Shown here one piece after another: positions 1 through 6,271 of a stretch of DNA of 12,092 nt. Made by a program: the position numbers and the translations under genes. Each line of letters begins with the position of its first letter. Within the stretch, counting starts at the first letter, position 1. The notes under the pieces are model-generated. The model did no database searches. It saw only the letters and a list, made by a program, of their open reading frames with translations, and had not been told where the DNA came from. This DNA comes from Methanobacterium sp. PtaU1.Bin097. Its GTDB lineage: Archaea > Methanobacteriota > Methanobacteria > Methanobacteriales > Methanobacteriaceae. Location of the stretch: the NCBI GenBank assembly GCA_002067325.1, contig MVQY01000064.1, positions 1 through 12,092 of the forward strand, in the 5' to 3' direction.

Positions 1-888
1 GGGCTTAAACTCAATGAATACGGTCTTTTCAGGGGAGATAAGATGGTTGCCGGTGGAACTGAAGAGGAAGTCTTCCAGGAACTGGGAATACACTACATGG
101 AACCAGAACTGAGGCAGACTGTAGAAGATCTGGAGGCAGCCATACGTGGTGAATTACCCTCTATTATAGGCTACCAGGATATCAAAGGAGATCTCCAGAT
201 GCACACCACCTGGAGTGATGGTAAAAACAGTCTAAAGGAGATGGCAGAAACCGCCCGAGAGTTAAGCCACCAGTACATCGCCATAACTGACCACACTGGG
301 GATTTACAGGTCCCAAAGGGTATAAGTGAAGATAAAATAGAGTTGCAGATGAGGGAAATTGATAAGCTCGACAGTGAAATTGAGGACATCACCATACTGA
401 AGGGCCTTGAGGTTAACATAGACTCCGATGGAAAACTGGAAATTAAAGAGGAGATCTTAAAGGACTTAGACGTGGTTATCGCTGGTATAAATTCTGGTTA
501 CCGGCAGAGCAGAGAACAGTTAACAGATAGAATTATTTCTGCTATGGAAAACCAGTATGTGAACATCATAGCCCATCCCACCGGGAGGAAGATTCATAAA
601 AGAAGTGCCTATGAACTGGACCTGGATAGGATATTCCAGGCATCTGTAGATACGAATACCTACCTGGAAGTTAATTCTCAGCCGGATAGACTGGATTTAA
701 AGGATGTCCTCATTAAAAAAGCCGTACAGAACGGGTGTAAACTGGTTATAGATACAGATGCCCATTCCAAAGAACGTTTGAATGATATAGAATTGGGAAT
801 AGCCACATCCAGGCGTGGTTATGCGGAAAAAAAGGATATCATCAATACTAACAATCTCAAGGAATTAACCAAGTTATTGGATAAATAG
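1..888 (+). CDS. polX: Family X DNA polymerase (PolX), C-terminal part with PHP domain; 5' end outside window
   Basis: The reading frame is open from base 1, so this is the last 295 residues of a larger protein. It opens with the end of the polymerase palm/thumb region (NEYGLF at residues 5-10, then AGGTEEEVFQELG), as in bacterial and archaeal PolX. A PHP phosphoesterase domain follows, which in PolX gives metal-dependent 3'-5' exonuclease and end-processing activity in base-excision repair. Visible PHP metal motifs (fragment numbering) are DLQMH (H68), SDG (D73), TDH (H98), GLE (E137), AHP (H192) and DTDAH (D253, H255). Two usual histidine positions differ: the first His of the HxH motif is Gln66, and the His of the usual xxxHSG motif is Asn164 (AGINSG). 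Gln at the first position is, as I recall, common in PolX; the Asn is less expected. The start codon cannot be judged. Family assignment is firm; retained nuclease activity is uncertain. Confidence 0.9.
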   Translation, partial: GLKLNEYGLFRGDKMVAGGTEEEVFQELGIHYMEPELRQTVEDLEAAIRGELPSIIGYQDIKGDLQMHTTWSDGKNSLKEMAETARELSHQYIAITDHTGDLQVPKGISEDKIELQMREIDKLDSEIEDITILKGLEVNIDSDGKLEIKEEILKDLDVVIAGINSGYRQSREQLTDRIISAMENQYVNIIAHPTGRKIHKRSAYELDLDRIFQASVDTNTYLEVNSQPDRLDLKDVLIKKAVQNGCKLVIDTDAHSKERLNDIELGIATSRRGYAEKKDIINTNNLKELTKLLDK

Positions 889-945
889 AATAGCTATAAA
901 GAATAAAATAATATTATGTAAGTTAAATAAAGGGAGATGTTCCGA

Positions 946-1173
946 ATGGCGAAAAATCCAATTCTAGCGGCGTTTTTATCTTTCTTGCTACCCGGTTTGG
1001 GCCAAATTTATGTGGGTAAAACCTTGTTTGGCCTGGGTTTAATCGTTCTTACCTTTATTATCTCCACTTTAGCCATTTTTTTAATTTCTTTTTTTGGAAT
1101 CATAATATACATAATTGTCTGGCTTTACGCCATATATGATGCTTACATGTCTGCTCAAGATGTGGGAGGTTAA
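946..1173 (+). CDS. Small TM2-domain-like membrane protein
   Basis: This 75-residue protein consists almost entirely of two or three hydrophobic segments. After a short basic start (MAKNP) it has the helix AAFLSFLLPGLGQIYVGK, a second long hydrophobic stretch, and a final IIVWLYAIYDAYMSAQ. The PGLGQxYxGK turn and the closing YDAY are characteristic of TM2-like small membrane proteins, whose function is generally unknown. An in-frame ATG at 937 lies inside the AGGGAG ribosome-binding site (931-936) and has no spacer. The ATG at 946 is about ten bases downstream of that site and is preferred. A possible TATA box (TATAAA, 895-900) lies upstream. The end of the gene carries the ribosome-binding site (GGAGGT, 1165-1170) of the next small ORF, so the two are probably cotranscribed. 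Confidence 0.8.
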   Translation: MAKNPILAAFLSFLLPGLGQIYVGKTLFGLGLIVLTFIISTLAIFLISFFGIIIYIIVWLYAIYDAYMSAQDVGG

Positions 1174-1178
1174 ACCAA

Positions 1179-1334
1179 ATGGAGATAACTCTTAAACTGG
1201 ATAAGGGTGAAGATCCAGCCCAGGCCTATGATCTTATACGGCGGGGATTAAGTGGGTTTTACATTCTAAGATCCACCACTAAAAATTCAGAGGCTGGTAC
1301 GGTAACATTTAAATTTACGAAAAAATCCCAGTAG
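1179..1334 (+). CDS. Small hypothetical protein, 51 aa
   Basis: A 51-residue ORF starts 5 bp after the TM2-like gene stops. Its ATG has a strong ribosome-binding site (GGAGGT, 1165-1170) eight bases upstream, inside the end of the preceding gene. The product begins MEITLKLDKGEDPAQAYDL and ends in a basic KFTKKSQ. It has no membrane segment or cysteine and reads as a small soluble alpha/beta protein. Its TAG stop is part of the first hairpin of the terminator repeat that follows. I do not recognise the family. The ribosome-binding site, codon use like its neighbours and the tight spacing argue that it is real. Confidence 0.65.
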   Translation: MEITLKLDKGEDPAQAYDLIRRGLSGFYILRSTTKNSEAGTVTFKFTKKSQ

Positions 1335-1410
1335 ATTATTTTTTTAATCTAATTTTTTCCTTGTAGATTTAGTTTTTTTAATCTAATTTTTTCCTTGTAG
1401 ATTTAGTTTG
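1331..1410. repeat. Tandem repeat of about 33 bp, 2.4 copies, each carrying a hairpin plus T-tract
   Basis: The unit begins GTAGATT and continues through a run of T, AATCTA, six T and CCTT. Copies begin at 1331, 1363 and 1397, spaced 32 and 34 bp; the third is cut off after GTAGATTTAGTTTG. Copy 1 has a perfect 7-bp inverted repeat, TAGATTA (1332-1338) and TAATCTA (1345-1351), with a T6 loop. Copy 2 keeps a 6-bp stem (1364-1369 with 1380-1385). Tandem duplication of a terminator is the simplest reading. Confidence 0.85.
1332..1392 (+). terminator. Duplicated hairpin and poly-T terminator after the TM2/51-aa operon
   Basis: Two AT-rich hairpins are each followed by TTTTTT (1353-1358 and 1387-1392). 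Archaeal RNA polymerase terminates mainly on T-tracts, so either copy could work alone. Position directly after the 51-aa ORF fits termination of that operon and insulation of the following ATPase gene. Confidence 0.65.
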
Positions 1411-1479
1411 TGTTGCTTCAATTTTCCCTAGTATAATTCGGTTTTTACTCCTATTTTCTCAATACTTCCCATAAATTGA

Positions 1480-1488
1480 TTTTATATG
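1480..1488 (+). promoter_or_regulatory. Candidate TATA box for the ATPase gene
   Basis: An A/T-only stretch around TTTATATG is centred about 22-25 bp upstream of the preferred ATG at 1506. That is the archaeal TATA-to-start distance, so transcription would begin at or next to the start codon. No ribosome-binding site is visible, consistent with a leaderless message. This rests on position only. Confidence 0.4.
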
Positions 1489-1505
1489 ATTTCTATATTA
1501 GTTCT

Positions 1506-2270
1506 ATGGTCAAATTTAAGGTGAACACAGCAGAGGACGACCAGGATTTTAGAGCCACCACTGCCTACAAAAAATTATATGCACGATTAAAGGATTTGAA
1601 AACCCGTAAAGGCAGGATAATCCATGTTATTGGTGCTCCGGGCACTGGAAAGTCGGCCAACATATTTCAAGCCGTGAAAGATCTGGATTTAAATGTTTAT
1701 AATGCGGTTCTGGCGTTGGATGATGTTCATCAAAGCTCTACTGAAGTTTACAATAAATTCTTCCACACTCTAAAGGAGGATATGAAGGTTAACAGTATAG
1801 ATGGGGTTTTCGATAAGGCATCTGAGTATGATGCGGTTTTGCTGGCTGATAGGTTTCATGATTCCCACTATCTATATGAAGGTAAGATAGGTTTCAGTTT
1901 ATGGATGGATAACAAGGGATTTGGAAGTTTTCCTTTCTATTTTTCACTTATCATCCTTTATTTTAGAAATTTATCCAAGTTCAGGAAGGTTAACTTGGTC
2001 TTCCAGACTGCTTGGACTTTCAGGACCCGGGGAGTGAAAAAGGATCTGTTCACGGATTTCGGCCTGTTTTCCAGGCTCATGGTGTCCCTATTGAAATTAT
2101 TCTTTGATGTGGTGGAGATATCTTACAGCGAATCTGAAATAATAGATATAGTTAAAAAACGGATCCCTGACGTGGAGGCGGAAGAGATCAGGTCATATAT
2201 TGAACGGTATGGTAACAGGATCAGGTTTATATTAAAGGCAATTGAGAAATCTCAAAATGAGCACGAATAA
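1506..2270 (+). CDS. P-loop ATPase (AAA+/Orc1-Cdc6-like fold), function unknown
   Basis: The 254-residue protein has a clear Walker A motif, GAPGTGKS (43-50), preceded by the beta strand RIIHVI. A candidate Walker B strand is AVLLAD (about 110-115), although the usual acidic pair is not evident. A possible sensor-1 strand is VNLVFQTAW (162-170). The C-terminal part, from SYSESEIIDIVKKR to the end, resembles the helical lid of Orc1/Cdc6-like ATPases. No winged-helix DNA-binding domain follows, so it is shorter than a replication initiator. An in-frame TTG at 1476 would add ten residues but has no ribosome-binding site. The ATG at 1506 lies about 22 bases after the TATA-like TTTATATG (1480-1488), so the mRNA may be leaderless. 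A small membrane protein follows 98 bp downstream. Whether it acts in DNA maintenance, defence or regulation cannot be told. Confidence 0.75.
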   Translation: MVKFKVNTAEDDQDFRATTAYKKLYARLKDLKTRKGRIIHVIGAPGTGKSANIFQAVKDLDLNVYNAVLALDDVHQSSTEVYNKFFHTLKEDMKVNSIDGVFDKASEYDAVLLADRFHDSHYLYEGKIGFSLWMDNKGFGSFPFYFSLIILYFRNLSKFRKVNLVFQTAWTFRTRGVKKDLFTDFGLFSRLMVSLLKLFFDVVEISYSESEIIDIVKKRIPDVEAEEIRSYIERYGNRIRFILKAIEKSQNEHE

Positions 2271-2340
2271 AAGAGTATTGATATAAAAACGAACAAAAAG
2301 AGCATTGATATAAAAAATATCATTGATAGATAAAAGCGCT
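2269..2340. repeat. Degenerate direct repeats between ATPase and membrane-protein genes
   Basis: A motif close to AAAAGAGYATTGATATAAAA occurs at 2269-2289 and 2296-2316. A weaker third copy (ATCATTGATAGATAAAAG, about 2319-2336) follows. The ATTGAT cores are at 2277, 2304 and 2322. The first copy overlaps the end of the ATPase gene. The segment is A-rich and holds no gene; it may include the promoter of the gene at 2369. Confidence 0.6.
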
Positions 2341-2368
2341 GATCTAAAAATTCATTGAGAGAGTTCCC

Positions 2369-2728
2369 ATGGAGACTGATGAGAAGACTTTCGCGGTGAG
2401 GGATGTAAGCCGGTCTTTAATTGCATTCGGCATCCTTATACTGCTTTTAAATTTCAACCAATATCTGATTGTATACCTTTTTGGTGCAATTACCCTGATA
2501 CTTGGAATTTTAAACCTTTTCTCCCTGAACTTGAAAATAAAATTTGCCGGAGCCCTTAACATGGCCCTGGCCGGTATCTACTTCGTGATATTTGCATTCT
2601 TCTTATATCCCGACCGTTTCGGCTTCATTGGGAATCTAATTATCATGATCCTCGGTTTAGTTCTTTTAGTGCTTAGTGTGAGGTTCATATATTATTACCT
2701 TAAACATAAAGGGAGAATTAGATTTTAA
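2369..2728 (+). CDS. Small integral membrane protein, four predicted helices
   Basis: This 119-residue protein has a charged N-terminus (METDEKTFAVRDVSR) followed by four hydrophobic segments: about 16-27, 31-54, 58-82 and 86-109. It ends in a basic tail, YYLKHKGRIRF. The pattern resembles small archaeal membrane proteins of the DUF308/HdeD kind, but no motif fixes a family. The GAGAGAG run (2356-2362) seven bases before the ATG is a weak ribosome-binding site. It shares direction with the upstream ATPase but is separated from it by repeat DNA and may have its own promoter. Confidence 0.7.
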   Translation: METDEKTFAVRDVSRSLIAFGILILLLNFNQYLIVYLFGAITLILGILNLFSLNLKIKFAGALNMALAGIYFVIFAFFLYPDRFGFIGNLIIMILGLVLLVLSVRFIYYYLKHKGRIRF

Positions 2729-2746
2729 AAAATGAAGAATTTTTTA

Positions 2747-2814
2747 ATAATAGAAGTGGATTTGATAATAGAAGTGGTTTTTTAATATAAAAGGGATTTT
2801 AATAATTGAAGAGG
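2747..2814. repeat. Three imperfect direct repeats in a convergent intergenic region
   Basis: ATAATAGAAGTGG is found exactly at 2747-2759 and 2765-2777. A variant, ATAATTGAAGAGG, lies at 2802-2814. T-runs at 2740-2745 and 2777-2783 could end transcription of the rightward membrane-protein gene. Nothing else is visible between 2729 and 2843. Confidence 0.6.
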
Positions 2815-2843
2815 AGAATAAGCTTTTAACTAATTTTACTAAC

Positions 2844-3221
2844 CTATATTTTACTTCCACAATCAGCGCAGAAGCGGGCATCAGATGGGTTACTGGTGGA
2901 ACCACATTTCGGGCAACGTTTTCCCGGTTTTCCCGGACTCCATGCTCTTAATTCTCTTTCAGCTCGGTCTACATTTCTTTTTCTGGGTTGGGATTCTTGG
3001 TATTCTCTCTCTTTCTTTCTCTCACCTTGACGGGGTGTCTCTTTGTGATATTCGGGTTCCACGTATCTGGCTGGTTCCGGTTCCCCGGCCTCCTCTCTGG
3101 AGAAGATAACATATAATAAGAGCATAATTCCCACGGCTAAAATAAGGCTTCCAATCATCCCTGAGATTACCAGGCCTATAACCATTACAACCAGGCTGGC
3201 AATTAATAAATCTATACGCAT
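2844..3221 (-). CDS. Membrane-anchored C-terminal zinc-ribbon protein
   Basis: The 125-residue protein has two tightly packed N-terminal membrane helices (about 4-21 and 24-41). A long hydrophilic, Arg/Glu/Pro-rich linker (42-100) follows. It ends in a zinc ribbon with CPKCG (C103, C106) and FCADCGSKI (C118, C121). The ribbon would face the cytoplasm if the linker does. Such tail ribbons are common in archaea and usually mediate protein or nucleic-acid contacts; the partner is unknown. The ATG has AAGAGGA a few bases upstream on the coding strand, and a TATA-like element lies at 3253-3265. It lies 93 bp downstream of the receiver-PAS gene on the same strand, so read-through from that operon is possible. 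Confidence 0.75.
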   Translation of the reverse strand: MRIDLLIASLVVMVIGLVISGMIGSLILAVGIMLLLYVIFSREEAGEPEPARYVEPEYHKETPRQGERKKEREYQESQPRKRNVDRAERELRAWSPGKPGKRCPKCGSTSNPSDARFCADCGSKI

Positions 3222-3252
3222 GGTGGGTCCTCTTAATGGTGTGTCAAAGATA

Positions 3253-3265
3253 ATTATATTTTTAA
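3253..3265 (-). promoter_or_regulatory. Candidate TATA box for the zinc-ribbon gene
   Basis: Read on the minus strand, TTTAAAAATATAA lies about 32-44 bp upstream of the ATG at 3221. Transcription would start near 3235, giving a short leader containing the AAGAGGA ribosome-binding site. Confidence 0.4.
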
Positions 3266-3314
3266 ATCTATTATTTCAGGTTATTGGTTTTTTAATAATT
3301 TCTGGTCGTTAGTC

Positions 3315-4205
3315 TCAGGTTAACCGGTCGTGGTATTCTTCCGAGTATTCCTGGGCAATCAGGGGTTTTATGGCCTCCATCATGTTGGCGATGATCATCC
3401 GGAAATTGTTGTCCTTTTCAATCATGGCTTCCATTATGGTTTTTTCCACACCTTTACGGGCGCTTATATCGGTAATTATAGAGACACTACCCAGGTATTC
3501 GCCATTTCCTTTATAGATTGGATTGGTAGAGGTTAGTGCCCAGAGCTGTGAGCCGCTTCTGTTTTTGAATTTCAGTTCATAAATATTTCCAATACCATTG
3601 TCAATCTTTTTTAAATGGTCGTTGAGGGCTTTTTCCCCTTCCTTATCCATAAAATCAAATATGCTCCTGTTTATCATTTCATTTACTTTATAGCCCAGCA
3701 TATCCGCCATTTGCTGGTTAACGTAGTTTAATTTGTTATAGGGGTTTATCAGGAAGATTCCTGATTGGGTTTTTTCCACCATGATCCGGTATCGTTCCTC
3801 GCTCTTTTTGAGTTTGTCTTCGATGATGTTCCTTTCAATGGCATACTTCATGGACCGGGCCAGTAGTCTGCTGTCCACTTCTCCCTTTACCAGGTAATCC
3901 TGGGCCCCTTCTCCCACAGCTTTAATGGCGAATTCTTCATCTGACAGGCCGGTCAGGATTATTATAGGTAATTCAGCGGCATGTTCATTGGCTCGGTTAA
4001 AGGTGTCAATCCCCTGGCTATCTGGAAGGGCTAAATCCAATAATATTATATCGAAATCTTCATTTTGAAGATATTCTATTCCTTCGCTTAGTATTTGGGC
4101 ATGTTTAACTTGAAAATTAGTAGTTTTAACATCCTTGAGCATTTCCTGTATCAGAACGGCATCTCCTAGATTGTCCTCTATTAGAAGGACTTTGATGCAC
4201 TTCAT
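3315..4205 (-). CDS. Receiver-PAS signalling protein without a kinase domain
   Basis: The 296-residue protein has an N-terminal receiver domain (about 3-125). Its acidic pocket is E10-D11, phospho-acceptor D57 (LLDLALP), T85 (ILTG) and K107 (LVKG). A PAS domain follows (about 135-252), with typical SEERYRIMVE at its start, FDFMDKEG inside and ITDISARK at the end. A short helical tail (253-296) closes the protein. There is no histidine-kinase, DNA-binding, GGDEF or other output domain. Its ATG overlaps the stop of the upstream response regulator by four bases (ATGA, 4202-4205), so the two are translationally coupled. The pair probably forms part of a phosphorelay in which a separate kinase supplies phosphate, and the PAS domain may sense a ligand or dimerise. 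The tail aligns loosely with the start of a HisKA_2 helix but lacks its histidine. Confidence 0.85.
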   Translation of the reverse strand: MKCIKVLLIEDNLGDAVLIQEMLKDVKTTNFQVKHAQILSEGIEYLQNEDFDIILLDLALPDSQGIDTFNRANEHAAELPIIILTGLSDEEFAIKAVGEGAQDYLVKGEVDSRLLARSMKYAIERNIIEDKLKKSEERYRIMVEKTQSGIFLINPYNKLNYVNQQMADMLGYKVNEMINRSIFDFMDKEGEKALNDHLKKIDNGIGNIYELKFKNRSGSQLWALTSTNPIYKGNGEYLGSVSIITDISARKGVEKTIMEAMIEKDNNFRMIIANMMEAIKPLIAQEYSEEYHDRLT

Positions 4206-4654
4206 GTTTCGTCACTCCGGGGTAACTTAACTATGGAAAGCCAGAAATCCTTGATTGATTCAACCACTCTAATGAAATGATCCAGGTCCACTGGTTTGGT
4301 GATATATGAATTAGCATGATTATTATAGGTTTCTATTATATCTTCCTCGGCTGTAGAGGTGGTCAGTATCACCACCGGTATACTTTTGAGGTCCTCACTA
4401 CATTTAATTTCCGACAGGAGTTCCCTACCATCTATCTTGGGCAGGTTTAAATCTAAAAGTATCAGATCCGGACGGGGTGCAGCGTTTAAGTTTTCCGTAT
4501 TGAACAACAACTTTAAAGCAGCTTCTCCATCCATGGCCACCTGTATATTAGTTCGAATTTTAGTTTCCTTTAATATTTCTTTAATCAGACGTATATCGCC
4601 TGGATTATCTTCAACTAGAAGGATTTCTAATGGTTGTGCATTTACGGAATCCAT
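4202..4654 (-). CDS. Stand-alone response regulator receiver protein (Rcp1-like)
   Basis: This is a 150-residue single receiver domain. It carries the acidic pair E15-D16 (LLVEDNPGD), phospho-acceptor D68 (LILLDLNLPKIDG), T98/T99 (VVILTTS) and K120 (YITKP). The insertion between strand 2 and D68 (FNTENLNAAPRPD) and the C-terminal helix HFIRVVESIKDFWL are typical of the Rcp1-type regulators that pair with PAS-containing or phytochrome-like kinases. There is no output domain, so it likely passes phosphate on or acts by protein contact. The ATG has a strong ribosome-binding site (GAGGAGG) five bases upstream on the coding strand. It is the first gene of the leftward operon. No cognate kinase is present in the window. 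Confidence 0.88.
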   Translation of the reverse strand: MDSVNAQPLEILLVEDNPGDIRLIKEILKETKIRTNIQVAMDGEAALKLLFNTENLNAAPRPDLILLDLNLPKIDGRELLSEIKCSEDLKSIPVVILTTSTAEEDIIETYNNHANSYITKPVDLDHFIRVVESIKDFWLSIVKLPRSDET

Positions 4655-4844
4655 ACTTCCTCCTCAAATATTGATTTTCGATAGAATTTTGTAAGTTTCG
4701 AAATGATTTTTATAAGTAGATTAAAAAATTCGACTTTTTACTACCCAAATTTTCTTTTACCATATTTATTTGCCCTGCTTAAAATTAAAATTTTCGTTTA
4801 TTAATTTTTAGAAATTTATATATAATCCATGTTCTCTGGTAACA

Positions 4845-4928
4845 GTCTCTAATAGTTTATGTTTTTATATAGATAAAAGGTGTACGTTTCACAGAGACTT
4901 TAAAATACTTTTTTATTAAATTTTTTTT
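4845..4928 (+). ncRNA. Weak candidate small RNA in the divergent region
   Basis: A TATA-like element at 4815-4825 predicts transcription starting close to 4845. An AGTCTCT (4844-4850) occurs there and its exact complement AGAGACT lies at 4893-4899, so the transcript could close into a 7-bp stem. A T-tract ending at 4928 could terminate it. This fits a short RNA but could be chance in AT-rich DNA; no family is recognised. Confidence 0.2.
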
Positions 4929-4934
4929 CGAAAC

Positions 4935-4942
4935 ATATATAA
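4935..4942 (+). promoter_or_regulatory. TATA box for the 109-aa gene
   Basis: ATATATAA is preceded by CGAAAC, resembling an archaeal BRE-TATA arrangement. It lies 37-44 bp upstream of the ATG at 4979 and would give a leader of about 15-18 nt that includes the AAGGTGAT ribosome-binding site. Confidence 0.55.
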
Positions 4943-4978
4943 ATGTTGTTGTAGTAAGATGTATTAAGGTGATTTAAG

Positions 4979-5308
4979 ATGCAAAAAAAGACAGAAGAGG
5001 ATAATTTCCGCAATTCCATGGATTTAAAGGACGAAAATGGAAATGTGTGGGGTGCTGTTTTTGTATCCACTTCCAAAGAATTTGGAAAAAGGGACATAAT
5101 ACTGATGGATGAAAGAACAGGCACACATTCCGCTAGAAGTATTACAGAACTAATTAATATGTTATCCAAAAAGAACGTGTCGTTTACAGATAAAAAAAGA
5201 GTTTTAGAATTTTTAGCAGAAAGATTAAGGATATTAGAACAGGATACCAAACTATATAATTTCAATACTCCGGTTACTAAAAAAACAAGTAAAAAAGATA
5301 AAAAATAG
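4979..5308 (+). CDS. Hypothetical soluble protein, 109 aa
   Basis: The ATG follows a good ribosome-binding site, AAGGTGAT (4966-4973), and a TATA box at 4935-4942. The protein starts polar (MQKKTEEDNFRNSMD). A strand-rich part (NVWGAVFVSTSKEFG, then DIILMDE) comes next, followed by two helices (SITELINMLSK and DKKRVLEFLAERLRILEQ). It ends in a lysine-rich tail, KKTSKKDKK, that could bind nucleic acid or membrane. There are no cysteines or membrane segments. I do not recognise the family. Base composition is more A-rich than its neighbours, which may mean a fast-evolving or lineage-specific gene. An overlapping minus-strand ORF exists but lacks these initiation signals. Confidence 0.65.
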   Translation: MQKKTEEDNFRNSMDLKDENGNVWGAVFVSTSKEFGKRDIILMDERTGTHSARSITELINMLSKKNVSFTDKKRVLEFLAERLRILEQDTKLYNFNTPVTKKTSKKDKK

Positions 5309-5381
5309 ATTTATTATCTACTAGATATAGATCATTAACTTGACCGATTCATAAGTTTACAAATTATATTGGTGATATCCA

Positions 5382-5954
5382 ATGGTAGATGAGAAAAATT
5401 TGGAAGGAACTCAAGGTACCGGTGCCGATGAGGGAGCAGAGAAGGTACAACTAGGTAAAAAAGCGGAAAGTGAAGAATCAACGGCTGGAGAAACAAGATC
5501 CCTGAGGAAAGAAGGAGAACCAGACACTCCTAAAGGAAGAACACAAGCAGAGAAAATGTTCAACGACTTTATAAGCACTATCCGTGACCGACAGGAGGAT
5601 TTCTCTAAGGCAATCACTGATTACACCAGCTCATTGCAAAAACCCCTGGCAGATGTGGTGGAGACTGATGATGAACTGATCATTAAAACAGACCTTCCTG
5701 GTGCCAAGAAAGAAGACATAAACGTAACTTTATCTGAGACAGCTGTAGAAATAACTGCTAAATTTGAAGAAGAATACAAAGAGGAAGAAGTCGATTATAT
5801 TCGCCGGGAAAGAAACTTCGGTGAAACTGTAAAGATCATAGAACTCCCGGTGAAAGTGAAGGTTAAAGCTGCCACAGCGAAATTTGAAGATTCAGTATTA
5901 ACCATAACTCTCCCTAAAGAAGAGGCAGAAAAAATCAACGTAGATATTAAATAA
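5382..5954 (+). CDS. hsp20: Small heat shock protein, Hsp20/alpha-crystallin family
   Basis: This is an ATP-independent holdase chaperone of 190 residues, longer than the usual 140-160 because of a charged, probably disordered N-terminus (about 1-52, rich in Glu, Gly, Lys and Ser). A helical segment (53-87) follows. The alpha-crystallin domain starts near PLADVVETDDE (88-98) and runs to about 180. It includes IKTDLPGAKKEDI, the RRERNFGE loop (141-148) and ATAKFEDSVLTITLPK (165-179). That last motif usually reads A..nGVL.i.LPK; the Gly is replaced by Ser171 here. The C-terminal INV (185-187) is the I-x-I/V anchor that docks on neighbouring subunits in Hsp20 oligomers. The ribosome-binding site is GGTGAT (5371-5376), five bases before the ATG. 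A T-tract after the gene suggests a single-gene transcript. Confidence 0.92.
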   Translation: MVDEKNLEGTQGTGADEGAEKVQLGKKAESEESTAGETRSLRKEGEPDTPKGRTQAEKMFNDFISTIRDRQEDFSKAITDYTSSLQKPLADVVETDDELIIKTDLPGAKKEDINVTLSETAVEITAKFEEEYKEEEVDYIRRERNFGETVKIIELPVKVKVKAATAKFEDSVLTITLPKEEAEKINVDIK

Positions 5955-5991
5955 ATATCCTAAAATGGATTATAATATCTTCTCTTTTTTA
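5943..5991 (+). terminator. Hairpin and T-tract after hsp20
   Basis: GATATT (5943-5948) and AATATC (5954-5959) form a small inverted repeat around the stop codon. They are followed by TCTCTTTTTTATTTT (from 5981). The T-tract is the more convincing archaeal termination signal. Confidence 0.5.
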
Positions 5992-6039
5992 TTTTAAAAT
6001 ACATTATTTTATTAAAAATTTAAAAGAAGGTGGGGAACT

Positions 6040-6177
6040 ATGAATGAAGATCAAATAACCGATATCGTGGAAAATTTTAAGGGAATAACCTGGGATGAAC
6101 TGAACGATGCACTGGCTGCAGCCAGCGCTGATGACCTGAGAAACCTCATTCGAATGCTTAAAGTCCGGTTCGGATGA
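6040..6177 (+). CDS. Small acidic helical protein, 45 aa, unknown
   Basis: The ATG has a strong purine-rich ribosome-binding site (AAGGTGGGG, about 6027-6034) six bases upstream. The product starts MNEDQITDIVENFKGITWDE and continues LNDALAAASADDLRNLIRML, ending KVRFG. It contains no cysteine or membrane segment and looks like a short helix-turn-helix bundle with one Trp. GC content at wobble positions matches the expressed neighbours, which supports real coding. It stands 85 bp after hsp20 and 168 bp before the radical SAM gene, probably as its own transcript. I do not recognise the family. Confidence 0.6.
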   Translation: MNEDQITDIVENFKGITWDELNDALAAASADDLRNLIRMLKVRFG

Positions 6178-6271
6178 TCTTTTACTAATTTTTTTTAGAG
6201 AATACTGAATTGATTAAAATTATCATATTTCAATACTATTTCTAAAAACATAAAAATTAAATTATAAGATT

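Larger units (their letters stand above)
4655..4978. promoter_or_regulatory. AT-rich divergent intergenic region with promoters in both directions
   Basis: These 324 bp contain no credible coding sequence. On the minus strand CTTATAAAAA (4707-4716) is a good TATA box for the response-regulator operon. On the plus strand ATATATAA (4935-4942) is placed for the gene at 4979, with predicted start near 4962. Two further plus-strand TATA-like elements (TTTATATATAA at 4815-4825; TTTTTATATAGA at about 4863-4874) and T-runs at 4909-4914 and 4920-4928 are not needed by either flanking gene. Confidence 0.6.

Noticed and set aside
937..945. ATG at 937 as start of the TM2-like protein.
   Set aside because: It directly abuts the AGGGAG ribosome-binding site with no spacer, whereas the ATG at 946 has normal spacing.
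1476..1505. TTG at 1476 as start of the ATPase.
   Set aside because: It has no ribosome-binding site and overlaps the TATA-like element. The added residues MILYDFYISS are not part of the P-loop domain.
2269..2340. CRISPR array suggested by repeated A-rich units.
   Set aside because: Units are short and degenerate with irregular spacing, and no spacers of uniform length are present; the same holds for the other repeats in the window.
4900..5265. A 121-codon minus-strand ORF opposite the hypothetical gene at 4979-5308.
   Set aside because: The plus-strand gene has a TATA box and a good ribosome-binding site in place. The antisense frame has neither, runs into the promoter and reads as low-complexity hydrophobic sequence from AT-rich DNA.
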